A program made the translations under genes and the position numbers. The notes below the pieces were generated by a model. The model did not search any database and was not told where the DNA came from. It saw nothing but the letters and a program-made list of their open reading frames with translations. Of a stretch of 60,430 nt of DNA, positions 33,099 through 41,260 are shown piece by piece. Origin of the DNA: Azonexus sp. (GTDB taxonomy: Bacteria > Pseudomonadota > Gammaproteobacteria > Burkholderiales > Rhodocyclaceae); the NCBI GenBank assembly GCA_017983755.1, contig JAGOAU010000017.1, positions 1 to 60,430 of the forward strand. The letters run 5' to 3'. The stretch's first letter is position 1. Every line of letters starts with the position of its first letter.

Positions 33099-33463
33099 CG
33101 GCCGTGCGGGTGGCCGGCTGGGTGCTGGCGCACCCCTTGTCGCCGAGCGATGTCGATTGCGCTACCACGGTCATGCTCAAGATCCTTGACGGCAAATGCA
33201 AGATGGGGGTGCTCGACAAGGTGGTCATGGCGCATCTCTACGATGCCCTGAAGGATTGCCCCGGCGAGCGCTTCGGTGACGAATTCCACGACCTGATCGC
33301 CGTCGCCCGCGGCGATACCAGCGAGGCGCTGAAGAATTTCATCTACGAAAAACGGGTGCTGGCCGAAACCACGATTTCGCGCCCGGTGATGAAAGCCTTC
33401 AAGGCGATGATTCGCCAGGAAGGCTTGTTCGCTGGCATGGCCGAAGGGGACGACGACGCATGA
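33095..33463 (+). CDS. Conserved-looking protein of unknown function in a rhodanese-GST operon
   Basis: A 122-residue soluble protein with no signal peptide or membrane segment. Features are WVLAHPLSPSDVDCATTVML, DGKCKMGVLDKVVMAHLYDAL, GERFGDEFHDLIAVARGD and a Lys-rich C-terminal part ending in an acidic EGDDDA tail. Two Cys (DVDCAT and GKCKM) could bind metal or be redox active. I do not recognise the family. Its ATG overlaps the rhodanese stop and its stop overlaps the GST start, so production is coupled to both. Confidence 0.72.
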   Translation: MTAVRVAGWVLAHPLSPSDVDCATTVMLKILDGKCKMGVLDKVVMAHLYDALKDCPGERFGDEFHDLIAVARGDTSEALKNFIYEKRVLAETTISRPVMKAFKAMIRQEGLFAGMAEGDDDA

Positions 33464-34092
33464 CCATGAAGTTCTACATGACGCCAGGTTCGTGCTCGAC
33501 CGGCATCCATATCCTGCTTGAAGAATGCGGCCTGGTCTTCGAGGCCCATATCGTCAACCTGCTGGCCGGCGACCAATACAGGAAGGACTACCTGGCGATC
33601 AATCCCAAGGGCAGCATTCCGGCGCTGCTTCTCGACGACGGCACGGCGCTGACCGAATTTTCCGCCATCGCCTGGTGGTTGGCGCGCAGCTACCCGAAAC
33701 GCAAGCTGCTGCCGGAAAGCCTGAAAGATGAAGTGCAGGTGCTCAGCGTCATGAACTACGCCGTGCACACGCTGCATACGCAGGGTTTCGCCCGCATTTT
33801 CACCACCGAGCGCTTTTCGCCGAGCAGTTCGGACCATGAATCGGTCAAGGCGCAAGGGCGGCAGATCATCGACAAGGGTTTCGCCATCGTCGATCGCGAA
33901 CTGGCCGGGCGCCCATACGTCATCGAACATTTCACAATCGCTGATGCGGCGTTGTTTTATGTTGAATTCTGGGCCGACCGCACCGGCATTCCGCTGCCGG
34001 AAAACTGCTCGGCCCACTACCGGCGAATGCTGACGCGGCCCGCGGTACGCCAGGTGCTGGCGGAGGAGGGCTACGCTTCGGCGCTGCGCTGA
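33460..34092 (+). CDS. Glutathione S-transferase family protein
   Basis: A 210-residue GST. The N-terminal thioredoxin-like domain has FYMTPGSCSTGIHILLEECGL (catalytic Ser/Thr/Cys region), INPKGSIPALLLDDGTALTEFSAI (cis-Pro and the glutathione gamma-glutamyl site) and the C-terminal helical domain has FTIADAALFYVEFW. It resembles beta-class bacterial GSTs. It is the last gene of the rhodanese-unknown-GST operon and converges on the HD-GYP gene. Confidence 0.88.
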   Translation: MTMKFYMTPGSCSTGIHILLEECGLVFEAHIVNLLAGDQYRKDYLAINPKGSIPALLLDDGTALTEFSAIAWWLARSYPKRKLLPESLKDEVQVLSVMNYAVHTLHTQGFARIFTTERFSPSSSDHESVKAQGRQIIDKGFAIVDRELAGRPYVIEHFTIADAALFYVEFWADRTGIPLPENCSAHYRRMLTRPAVRQVLAEEGYASALR

Positions 34093-34109
34093 CGCCGGGC
34101 CGCCGCGAA

Positions 34110-34142
34110 TTTGCCTCTAAACGGTGGTCGACCGCAACCGGC
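34110..34142 (+). repeat. Dispersed TTTGCC-N10-GGTCGACCGCAACCGGC element, copy 3
   Basis: TTTGCC at 34110-34115, ten bases, GGTCGACC at 34126-34133, then GCAACCGGC. It fills the 53-bp gap between the convergent GST and HD-GYP stop codons. Confidence 0.65.
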
Positions 34143-34145
34143 CGC

Positions 34146-35366
34146 CTAATGCACCTGCGTCGCGGCGCGCCAGCTGCTGTCGAGGTCGTCGCGGGCGACG
34201 GCGACGATATCCGCATCGAGCACGCCCTTGCCGGCGAATTCCGCGAGCAGGCGCGAGATTTCCTCGAGGGCCTGCGGGCCGCGGTAGGGGCGGGCCTGGG
34301 CCAGCGCCTGGAAAACGTCGGCGACGGCGACGATACGCGCTTCGGTGGCAAGGTTGCCGGCCGAGCGGCGGAACGGGTAGCCCTGGCCGTTTAGCGCCTC
34401 GTGGTGGAAGGCGGCCCACTCGGCGATCGTTTCCAGCCCGGGAACGTGGCGCAGGATCTGATAGGTTTCGAAGCTGTGCCGTTCCATGACCGAGAATTCG
34501 GCGCTGGTCAGGCGCGCGGGCTTCTCGACGATCTCGTCGGGCACGCACAGCTTGCCGATGTCGTGCATCAGGCCGGCGATCTCCATCTCCGCCAGCGCGT
34601 CTGCGGCGAAGCCCATGCGTTCGCCGAGATGCCGTGAAAGCTGGGCGACGCCGAGCGAATGGGCGGCGGTGAAATGACTCTTGGCATCGACGATGCTGGA
34701 GACCAGCCGGGCGACGTGGCGGAACTGGGGAAACTCGATGGTGACGCCCCATTGCGGCAGCGCGAGGTCGGCCAGGTAGGTCTGGACGTGGCGCGGCACG
34801 AGTGCGATCCAGAACGCCTCGCGGGTGGCGGCGGCGACGAAGGCGGCAACGATCTCGGGCCGCAGCACGGGACCGGACAGCCCGGAAATCTCCTGGCAGA
34901 TGCCGGCGGCGTGGAAGAGCGGGTTGTCCAGGCCGTGTCGCAGCAGCAGCGCGTCGACCCGATCGGCCAGCTGGATCAGGTTGCTGTCGATGGCATCTGC
35001 CTCGCTCAGGTCGGCCGGCAGTTCGGCCCATGGCGTGTGGTGGTAACGGATGGCGTTGGCCAGCAGCGACAGGTGGGCGAACGGCTGCAACAGCTCGAAC
35101 GCCCGCTCGCAATGCGCCTGCGTGTCGTGGCCTGCGGCGCCGGAAACCAGCCGCCGGTGTTCGGCGGTGGACGATACCCCGAGGTCATGCAGCAGGCAGG
35201 CGAACACCAGGTTATCCAGCCGCGCCGCCGGCAGCCCCATCAGCTGCGCCGTCTCGCGGGCGATCATGGCGACCCGCTTGCCGTGCTGGAAATCGTTCAC
35301 GCCGACCAAATCGAGCGCGTCGGAAACAGCGAGCACGGCACTTTTCAGGTTGATCGTCAGGGGCAT
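34146..35366 (-). CDS. Two-HD-domain protein with a C-terminal HD-GYP domain
   Basis: A 406-residue protein. The N-terminal half is an HD-like domain (FQHGKRVAMIARETAQL, FACLLHDLGVSS, IRYHHTPW). The C-terminal half is HD-GYP (HSLGVAQLSRHLGERMGF, GLMHDIGKLCVP, ERHSFETYQIL, FHHEALNGQGYPFR, RIVAVADVFQALAQARPYR). HD-GYP domains hydrolyse cyclic di-GMP. Key His-Asp pairs and the GYP loop are intact, so the C-terminal domain is probably active. No receiver or membrane domain is present. ATG 35366 is 61 bp after the glpD stop on the same strand. Confidence 0.87.
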   Translation of the reverse strand: MPLTINLKSAVLAVSDALDLVGVNDFQHGKRVAMIARETAQLMGLPAARLDNLVFACLLHDLGVSSTAEHRRLVSGAAGHDTQAHCERAFELLQPFAHLSLLANAIRYHHTPWAELPADLSEADAIDSNLIQLADRVDALLLRHGLDNPLFHAAGICQEISGLSGPVLRPEIVAAFVAAATREAFWIALVPRHVQTYLADLALPQWGVTIEFPQFRHVARLVSSIVDAKSHFTAAHSLGVAQLSRHLGERMGFAADALAEMEIAGLMHDIGKLCVPDEIVEKPARLTSAEFSVMERHSFETYQILRHVPGLETIAEWAAFHHEALNGQGYPFRRSAGNLATEARIVAVADVFQALAQARPYRGPQALEEISRLLAEFAGKGVLDADIVAVARDDLDSSWRAATQVH

Positions 35367-35426
35367 CGATCACTCGCTGGGGCAGGGTGAACGCAAAGCA
35401 TACCACCGGTGCGGCGGGACGGCGTT

Positions 35427-36998
35427 TCAGCCGGTCGGTAGCGGGGCGGGCATGAAGCGCCGCGCATTTTCGCGGGCGCTGGCGATCATGGTTGCCACCT
35501 TTTCGGGCGTCAGCCCGAGTTCATCGGCGAAGATTTCGGCAACACGTTCGATGGTCGTTGCGGCCGCCGCCGCGTCGAGGAAGAGGGCGCGCGTGCGGCG
35601 GGCAAGGACGTCTTCGATCGTGTGTGCCGCTTCGTGGCGGATGGCGAAGCGGACCATCGCTTCGCTGCAGGGCAGCGCCGGATGCAGCAGCCGGTCTTGG
35701 CCGGGCAGTGCGGCGAGCAGCGGCGCGTCGGTGCCGTAAACGTCGTTGCTGGCGGCGGCCGGGCAGGCGTGCAGCTTCAGCGTCCGGGTCGGGCATGGCT
35801 CGGCGCGCAGGCCGGCGACTTCGGCGGCGCGGGTGACGGCGTCCTCGGCCATCAGCCGGTAGGTGGTCCACTTGCCGCCGGCCAGGGTGACCAGGCCGCT
35901 GGCGCTGACCAGCACCGCGTGTTCGCGCGACAGGGCGGCGGTGGTCCGGTGGTCGGTACTATCCGGGTGAATCAGCGGACGCAGGCCGGCAAAGACGCTG
36001 CGGATGTCGGCGCGCGCTGGCGGCCGTGTCAGCACTTTGGTGGCGGTCCGTAGCAGGAAGTCGATCTCGGTGGCCAGCGGTTGCGGGTCGTCGAGCCGGG
36101 CCAGTTCGGGGCGTGGCGTGTCGGTGGTGCCGAGCAGCACCTTGCCCTGCCAGGGGATGGCGAACATGACGCGGCCATCTTCGGTTTCGGGGATCATCAG
36201 CGCCTGCCGGCCGGGCAGGAAATCGGCGTCGACCACGAGGTGGATGCCCTGGCTGGGGGTGAGCAGCGGCGCCACGGCCGGATCGTCGAGCCGGCGCACG
36301 CTGTCGGCATGGACGCCGGTGGCGTTGGTGACGACGCGGGTTGCGATTTCGAATTCCTCGCCGGTTTCCGCGTCGCGCAGCCGGGCGCCCGTGATGCGGC
36401 CGCCGGCCTTGAGCAGCCCGGTGAGCGGCAGGTAGTTGAGGCAGGTCGCGCCGAGATCGGTCGCGGTGCGCATCAGCGTGATGGCCAGCCGGGCGTCGTC
36501 GAACTGGCCGTCCCAATATCGGACGCCACCGCACAATCCGGCGCGGCGCAGGCCGGGCAGGGCGGCGATGACTTCCTGCCGGTTCAGGCTGCGCGAGGCG
36601 CTCAGTGTGTGGTTACCGGAGAGCACGTCATAGAGCTTGAGGCCGGCGGAATAGACAACGCGGTCGACGGCGTTCCAGGCAGGAATCACGAAAGCCAGCG
36701 GATGCACCAGATGCGCGGCGTTGCGCAGCAGGTACGAACGCTCGCGCAGGGCGTTGCGCACCAGTGCGAAGTCGCCCTGGCGCAGGTAGCGCACGCCGCC
36801 GTGAATCAGCTTGGTGCTGCACGACGAGGTGCCGGCGGCGAAATCGCGGGCTTCGACCAGCAGCGTTCGGTAGCCGCGCGCGGCGGCATCGACCGCTGCC
36901 CCCAGCCCGCTGGCGCCGCCGCCGATGATCAGCATCTCCCAGGGGCGCGGCTCGCGCAGGGCGGCGAGGCGATCGGTGCGGCTGGCGGCGATTTCCAT
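35427..36998 (-). CDS. glpD: Glycerol-3-phosphate dehydrogenase (aerobic, FAD-dependent)
   Basis: A 523-residue FAD flavoprotein that oxidises glycerol-3-phosphate to dihydroxyacetone phosphate at the membrane and reduces quinone. FAD-binding MLIIGGGASGLGAAVDAAARG, TSSCSTKLIHGGVRYL, VFAGLRPL and TLAGGKWTTYR are typical of GlpD. The ATG at 36998 overlaps the glpK stop (ATGA), so glpK-glpD are coupled. A frame open much further upstream runs antisense to no family and is ignored. Confidence 0.95.
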   Translation of the reverse strand: MEIAASRTDRLAALREPRPWEMLIIGGGASGLGAAVDAAARGYRTLLVEARDFAAGTSSCSTKLIHGGVRYLRQGDFALVRNALRERSYLLRNAAHLVHPLAFVIPAWNAVDRVVYSAGLKLYDVLSGNHTLSASRSLNRQEVIAALPGLRRAGLCGGVRYWDGQFDDARLAITLMRTATDLGATCLNYLPLTGLLKAGGRITGARLRDAETGEEFEIATRVVTNATGVHADSVRRLDDPAVAPLLTPSQGIHLVVDADFLPGRQALMIPETEDGRVMFAIPWQGKVLLGTTDTPRPELARLDDPQPLATEIDFLLRTATKVLTRPPARADIRSVFAGLRPLIHPDSTDHRTTAALSREHAVLVSASGLVTLAGGKWTTYRLMAEDAVTRAAEVAGLRAEPCPTRTLKLHACPAAASNDVYGTDAPLLAALPGQDRLLHPALPCSEAMVRFAIRHEAAHTIEDVLARRTRALFLDAAAAATTIERVAEIFADELGLTPEKVATMIASARENARRFMPAPLPTG

Positions 36999-38506
36999 CA
37001 GTCGGGTCGAGCCCAGTTGCGCGTGCGTTCGACGGCGCGGCGCCAGTCGCCGAAGAGCGCGTCCCGCTTGTCGCTGGCCATCGCCGGCTCGAACCGGTGT
37101 TCGCTCCGCCACAGCGCCGTCAGCTCCGATTCGTCCTGCCAGAAGCCGACTGCCAGGCCGGCCAGGTAAGCCGCACCGAGCGCAGTGGTTTCGATGACCT
37201 GCGGCCGCACCACGGGCACGTCGAGCAGGTCTGCCTGGAACTGCATCAGCAGATCGTTGTTCGCCGCACCGCCGTCGACGCGCAGTTCCTTCATCGGCTG
37301 GCCGGCGTCGCGTTCCATTGCCTGCAGCAGCTCGGCGCTCTGGAAGGCGATGGCCTCCAGCGCGGCACGCGCTATGTGGGCGCGGGTCGTGCCGCGCGTC
37401 ATGCCGAACAGGGCGCCGCGCGCGAACGGGTCCCAGTAGGGCGCGCCGAGGCCGGTGTGGGCCGGCACCAGATAGACGCCGCCGTTGTCGGGCACCGACG
37501 CGGCCAGTGTTTCGACCTCGGCGGCGCTGGCGATCAGGCCGAGGCCGTCGCGCAGCCACTGCACGGTGGCGCCGCCCATGAAGACGCTGCCTTCGAGCAG
37601 GTAGGTGGCGTGTCCGTCGCGTTGCCAGCCGATGGTGGTCAGCAGTTGGTGGCGGGAGGTCATCGGCTGCTCGCCGGTGTTCATCAACAGGAAGCAGCCG
37701 GTGCCGTAGGTGTTCTTGGCCATGCCGTGTTCGAGGCAGGCCTGGCCGAAGGTGGCGGCCTGCTGGTCGCCGGCGATGCCGCTCAGCGGAATCGCCGCGC
37801 CCAGCCATTCTTTGTCCAGGGTCGCGATCGGGCCGCTGCTGTCGACAACGCGCGGCAACAGCGCCGCCGGGATGTCGAGTAGCGCCAGCAGTTCATCGTC
37901 CCAGCAGCGGCGGCGGATGTCGAAAAGCAGGGTGCGCGAGGCGTTGGATGGGTCGGTGACATGCGCGCGCCCACCTGACAGATTCCAGGCCAGCCAGCTG
38001 TCGATGGTGCCGAACGCCAGTTCGCCGCGTTCGGCCCGGGTGCGGGCGCCGGGGATGTGATCGAGCAGCCACTTGAGCTTGGTGCCGGAAAAATAGGCGT
38101 CGACGACGAGGCCGGTGCGCTGGCGGAACAGCTCGGCGTGGCCAGCCCCCGTCAGCTCGTCGCAGATGCCGGCGGTGCGCCGGTCCTGCCAGACGATGGC
38201 GCGTTGCAGCGGCTCGCCGCTGGCCCGGTCCCAGAGCACGGTCGTTTCGCGCTGGTTGGTGATGCCGACGGCGGCGACCTGTGTTGCCGAAACGCCGTTG
38301 TCGCGCAGCACGGCCCGCGCGACGGCAATCTGCGCCTGCCAGATTTCATTGGCATCATGCTCGACCCAGCCGGGCTGCGGATAATGCTGGGTGATTTCCC
38401 GCTGGGCGATGCCATGAGTGTTGCCCTGGCGGTCGAACAGGATGGCGCGGGCGCTGGTGGTGCCTTGGTCGAGCGCGAGGACGAACTGGTCGTGGCTGGC
38501 TTGCAT
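36998..38506 (-). CDS. glpK: Glycerol kinase
   Basis: A 502-residue FGGY kinase. [76 protein letters not shown] and [29 protein letters not shown] are signatures. It phosphorylates glycerol, feeding glpD. It lies 63 bp after an AraC-type regulator gene on the same strand; no glpF (facilitator) or glpR is nearby. Confidence 0.96.
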   Translation of the reverse strand: MQASHDQFVLALDQGTTSARAILFDRQGNTHGIAQREITQHYPQPGWVEHDANEIWQAQIAVARAVLRDNGVSATQVAAVGITNQRETTVLWDRASGEPLQRAIVWQDRRTAGICDELTGAGHAELFRQRTGLVVDAYFSGTKLKWLLDHIPGARTRAERGELAFGTIDSWLAWNLSGGRAHVTDPSNASRTLLFDIRRRCWDDELLALLDIPAALLPRVVDSSGPIATLDKEWLGAAIPLSGIAGDQQAATFGQACLEHGMAKNTYGTGCFLLMNTGEQPMTSRHQLLTTIGWQRDGHATYLLEGSVFMGGATVQWLRDGLGLIASAAEVETLAASVPDNGGVYLVPAHTGLGAPYWDPFARGALFGMTRGTTRAHIARAALEAIAFQSAELLQAMERDAGQPMKELRVDGGAANNDLLMQFQADLLDVPVVRPQVIETTALGAAYLAGLAVGFWQDESELTALWRSEHRFEPAMASDKRDALFGDWRRAVERTRNWARPD

Positions 38507-38569
38507 GATGGGCTCCGGCAGGCGATTCAGCGCCAGTATAGCCGGGACTTTTTCCGGGGGCGGGGTGAC

Positions 38570-39520
38570 TCACGCTGGCCGGCGCCATGCCGCCGGGGTC
38601 GTTCCGAAGGCTCGCTTGAATGCCCGGTTGAAGGCGGCGTCCGATTCATAGCCGACCTCGCTGGCGATCTGGGCCGTCGCCGCGGCACTTTCGCGCAGGC
38701 GGACGGCAGCCAGTTGCAGGCGCCAGTTGGCCAGGTAGCGCATTGGCGGCATGCCGATCAGCGCGGTGAAGCGATCGGCGAAGGCTGAGCGTGACAGTCC
38801 CACTTCCTGCGCCAGCTCCTCGGTCGTCCATGGATGCGCAACGCGGGCGTGGAGCAGGGCGAGGGCGCGGCCGACCATGCGGTCGCGCAGTCCGGCCAGC
38901 CAGCCGGTCTGGCCTTCCGGCAAGGCAGCTACGTAACGGCGGACCCCTTCGGCGAAAAGCAGTTCGGCCAGCTTGCCGAGCAACGCCGCCGAGCCGCTGC
39001 CGCTGATCCCGTATTCCTCGGTAGCATGGCGGAACGAACTTTCCAGCCAGGCACCGCCGCTGCCCCCGCGCACCCCGAGCTTGAGCACCGGGGGCAGGGC
39101 TCGCAGCAGCAGGTTGTCGGGCATGTCGCAGCCGATGTAGCCGCAGACGATGCGCGTCGGCTCGCCACCGCCACCGAAGCGCAGCGAGGCCGGCCCGCGC
39201 TCGCTCGGACCCTCGACCAGATTGTCGATGACTTCCGGCCGGAGGCCCGGGGCGCTGCCCAGCACATGTCCGTCGTTGCGCGGCAGCAGCACGATCTCGC
39301 CGGCCTGTACTTCGAGCGCCGGCGTGTCGGCGACGCGCACGAACAGCCGCCCGTCGACGATGTAGTGATAGGCGATCAGGTGGGCGGGCATCCTGCCCTG
39401 GGCCCGGAATTCTTCCGGCCCGACCTGCGACACGACGCACCAGGGTGCGGTGAACTCGGCATCGAGAAATACCCCGCCCGAAAAACGTACGGCGGCAAAT
39501 ACGTCGGAAAGGACATCCAT
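38570..39520 (-). CDS. AraC-family regulator with cupin_6 sensor domain
   Basis: A 316-residue regulator. Residues 1-190 are a cupin_6-type AraC ligand domain (VFAAVRFSGGVFLDAEFTAPWCVVS, HLIAYHYIVDGRLFVRV, GEIVLLPRNDGHVLGS), residues 215-315 the helix-turn-helix pair (AHPWTTEELAQEVGLSRSAFADRFTALIGMPPMRYL, ASEVGYESDAAFNRAFKRAFGTTPAAW). GGAGGGAAAAC precedes ATG 39520. It is divergent from a TTC38-like gene, its likely target. Confidence 0.9.
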   Translation of the reverse strand: MDVLSDVFAAVRFSGGVFLDAEFTAPWCVVSQVGPEEFRAQGRMPAHLIAYHYIVDGRLFVRVADTPALEVQAGEIVLLPRNDGHVLGSAPGLRPEVIDNLVEGPSERGPASLRFGGGGEPTRIVCGYIGCDMPDNLLLRALPPVLKLGVRGGSGGAWLESSFRHATEEYGISGSGSAALLGKLAELLFAEGVRRYVAALPEGQTGWLAGLRDRMVGRALALLHARVAHPWTTEELAQEVGLSRSAFADRFTALIGMPPMRYLANWRLQLAAVRLRESAAATAQIASEVGYESDAAFNRAFKRAFGTTPAAWRRPA

Positions 39521-39690
39521 GTTTTCCCTCCGTGAACGAGGTGCCGGCGTCGCGGTCAAATCTTCAGGCGCCCCGGGCATGGCGGGACAACCCCCTGCGG
39601 ATTAACTTGGCAGCGTGCATGTTCCGGTCCTGTTCGCCGGCTATGACACCAACCGACAGAGAAACATTCCCTACCCAAAGGAGAATCACA

Positions 39691-41019
39691 ATGACCATAC
39701 ACGACGACCTGGGTCTTGCGCATTCCGGTGCCAACGCCGACAGCCTGGCCCACTACCGGCGCGCCCTGCATCAATTCCAGTGTTATATCGAAGACCCGGT
39801 GGCGAGCGTCGATGCAGCAATCGAGCAACGTCCCGATTTCGTCATGGCCCACGTCCTCAAGGCCTACCTTCACCTGCTCGGCACCGAGCCGGCCGCCATC
39901 GTCGTGGCGCGCGACTGCCTCGATGCCGCGCAGCGGCTGTCGGCCAATGCCCGCGAGCGCGGCCACATCGCGGCCGTCGCTCGAATGGTAGATGGGCAAT
40001 GGCACCATGCCGGACGCCTGCTTGAGGATGTCGCCATCGATTGTCCGCGTGACATCCTCGCGTTGCAGGCCGGTCATCTGGCCGATTTCTACGTTGGCAA
40101 TTCCCGCATGCTGCGCGACCGCATCGCCCGTGCCTTGCCGGCGTGGTCGCGGGACATGCCTGGCTACCACGCCGTCCTCGGCATGCACGCCTTCGGCCTG
40201 GAAGAGACCGCCGACTACGCCCTCGCCGAGGCGCAGGGCCGTGCAGCGGTCGAACTGGAGCCGCGCGATGGCTGGGCGCAGCATGCGGTGGCCCACGTCA
40301 TGGAAATGCAATGTCGCACGCGCGACGGCATCGCCTGGATGCGCGCCAACCCTGAGGCCTGGTCCACCGACAGCTTCTTCAAGGTGCACCTGTGGTGGCA
40401 CGTGGCGCTCTACCACCTCGAACTGGGCGAGATCGACGAGGTGCTGGCGCTGTTCGACGGCCCCATCCATGGCGAGCGGTCGACGATGGTACTCGACATG
40501 ATCGACGCCTCCGCACTGCTCTGGCGCCTGCATTTGCGCGGTATCGACGTCGGCCGGCGCTGGGCCACGGTGGCCGACGGCTGGGAACCCATCGCCACCG
40601 CCGGCAACTACGCCTTCAACGACGTGCATGCGGTGATGGCCTTCGTCGGCGCGCAACGACCTGATGCCATCGCGGCGGTTCTCGAAACGCAGCAAGTGGT
40701 CATGCAAGGCAGTGACGACAACGAAGCCTTCACCCGTGAGGTCGGGCATCCGCTGACGCTGGCGATCAAGGCCTTCGGCCAGGCGCGCTACGACGACACG
40801 GTGCGCCTGATCCGTCAGGTCCGCGAAATCGCCCATCGCTTCGGCGGCAGCCACGCCCAGCGTGACCTGCTCGATCTGACGCTGATCGAAGCCGCTTTGC
40901 GCGCCGGCCGGCGCCCGCTGGCCACGGCGCTCTGCGCCGAACGCCTGACCACCCGCGGCCATAGCCCGCTGACCCGCCAACTGCTGGCCCGCACCGAGCC
41001 GCTGCGCAATGCGGCCTGA
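39691..41019 (+). CDS. TTC38-like tetratricopeptide repeat protein
   Basis: A 442-residue TPR protein of the TTC38 type (YRRALHQFQCYIEDPVASVDAAIEQRPDFVMAHVLKAYLHLL, YHAVLGMHAFGLEETADYALAEAQGRAAVELEPRDGWAQHAVAHVMEM, HLWWHVALYHLELGEIDEVLALFD). No signal or membrane segment; probably cytoplasmic scaffold or metal-oxidoreductase-like with many His and Trp residues. Function unknown in bacteria. Start ATG 39691 follows AAAGGAGAATCACA. Divergent from the AraC regulator 170 bp away. Confidence 0.8.
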   Translation: MTIHDDLGLAHSGANADSLAHYRRALHQFQCYIEDPVASVDAAIEQRPDFVMAHVLKAYLHLLGTEPAAIVVARDCLDAAQRLSANARERGHIAAVARMVDGQWHHAGRLLEDVAIDCPRDILALQAGHLADFYVGNSRMLRDRIARALPAWSRDMPGYHAVLGMHAFGLEETADYALAEAQGRAAVELEPRDGWAQHAVAHVMEMQCRTRDGIAWMRANPEAWSTDSFFKVHLWWHVALYHLELGEIDEVLALFDGPIHGERSTMVLDMIDASALLWRLHLRGIDVGRRWATVADGWEPIATAGNYAFNDVHAVMAFVGAQRPDAIAAVLETQQVVMQGSDDNEAFTREVGHPLTLAIKAFGQARYDDTVRLIRQVREIAHRFGGSHAQRDLLDLTLIEAALRAGRRPLATALCAERLTTRGHSPLTRQLLARTEPLRNAA

Positions 41020-41087
41020 GCGAAGGGCGCGGTCGGCAGGAACAAGTCACCGGGAATGCGGTGGTGCGCCGTTTCCCGGCGCCCTGG

Positions 41088-41125
41088 TTTTTGCCTGATT
41101 TGTACGGTCGACCGCAGCAATCAGG
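41088..41125 (+). repeat. Dispersed TTTTTGCC-N10-GGTCGACCGCAGC element, copy 4, inside an inverted repeat
   Basis: TTTTTGCC at 41088-41095, ten bases, GGTCGACC at 41106-41113, then GCAGCAATCAGG. CCTGATT (41094-41100) and AATCAGG (41119-41125) form a stem around the GGTCGACC palindrome, flanked by T and A runs, so it could act as a bidirectional terminator between the TPR gene and purL. Confidence 0.6.
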
Positions 41126-41219
41126 AAAAAACCGGAATTCAGTCTGTTTGCAAGCTTGTCGGGCCGCTGATCAATTCGCACATTCCACCCGCAAGCGCCG
41201 GCCAAGCTATGGCCTCGGG

Positions 41220-41225
41220 TATAAT
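41220..41225 (+). promoter_or_regulatory. -10 element ahead of purL
   Basis: TATAAT at 41220-41225, 35 bp before the purL ATG. A matching -35 at the usual spacing is not evident. It is the only close match in the 241-bp gap. Confidence 0.4.
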
Positions 41226-41260
41226 TCCGGCCTTCCCGCCTAACCCGAAATCCCTCTCCA

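Noticed and set aside
32760-34092. Nitrogen-fixation accessory cluster (rhdN, nifO-like)
   Set aside because: Rhodanese and GST-like genes occur in nif minor clusters, but no nif, fix, fdx or nitrogenase-linked gene is in the window and the middle protein does not look like NifQ or CowN.
35427-37808. A 793-codon minus-strand frame that continues upstream of glpD
   Set aside because: Only the part from 36998 down matches a family (GlpD). The upstream part is the glpK gene in a shifted frame and encodes an Arg/Pro-rich artefact.
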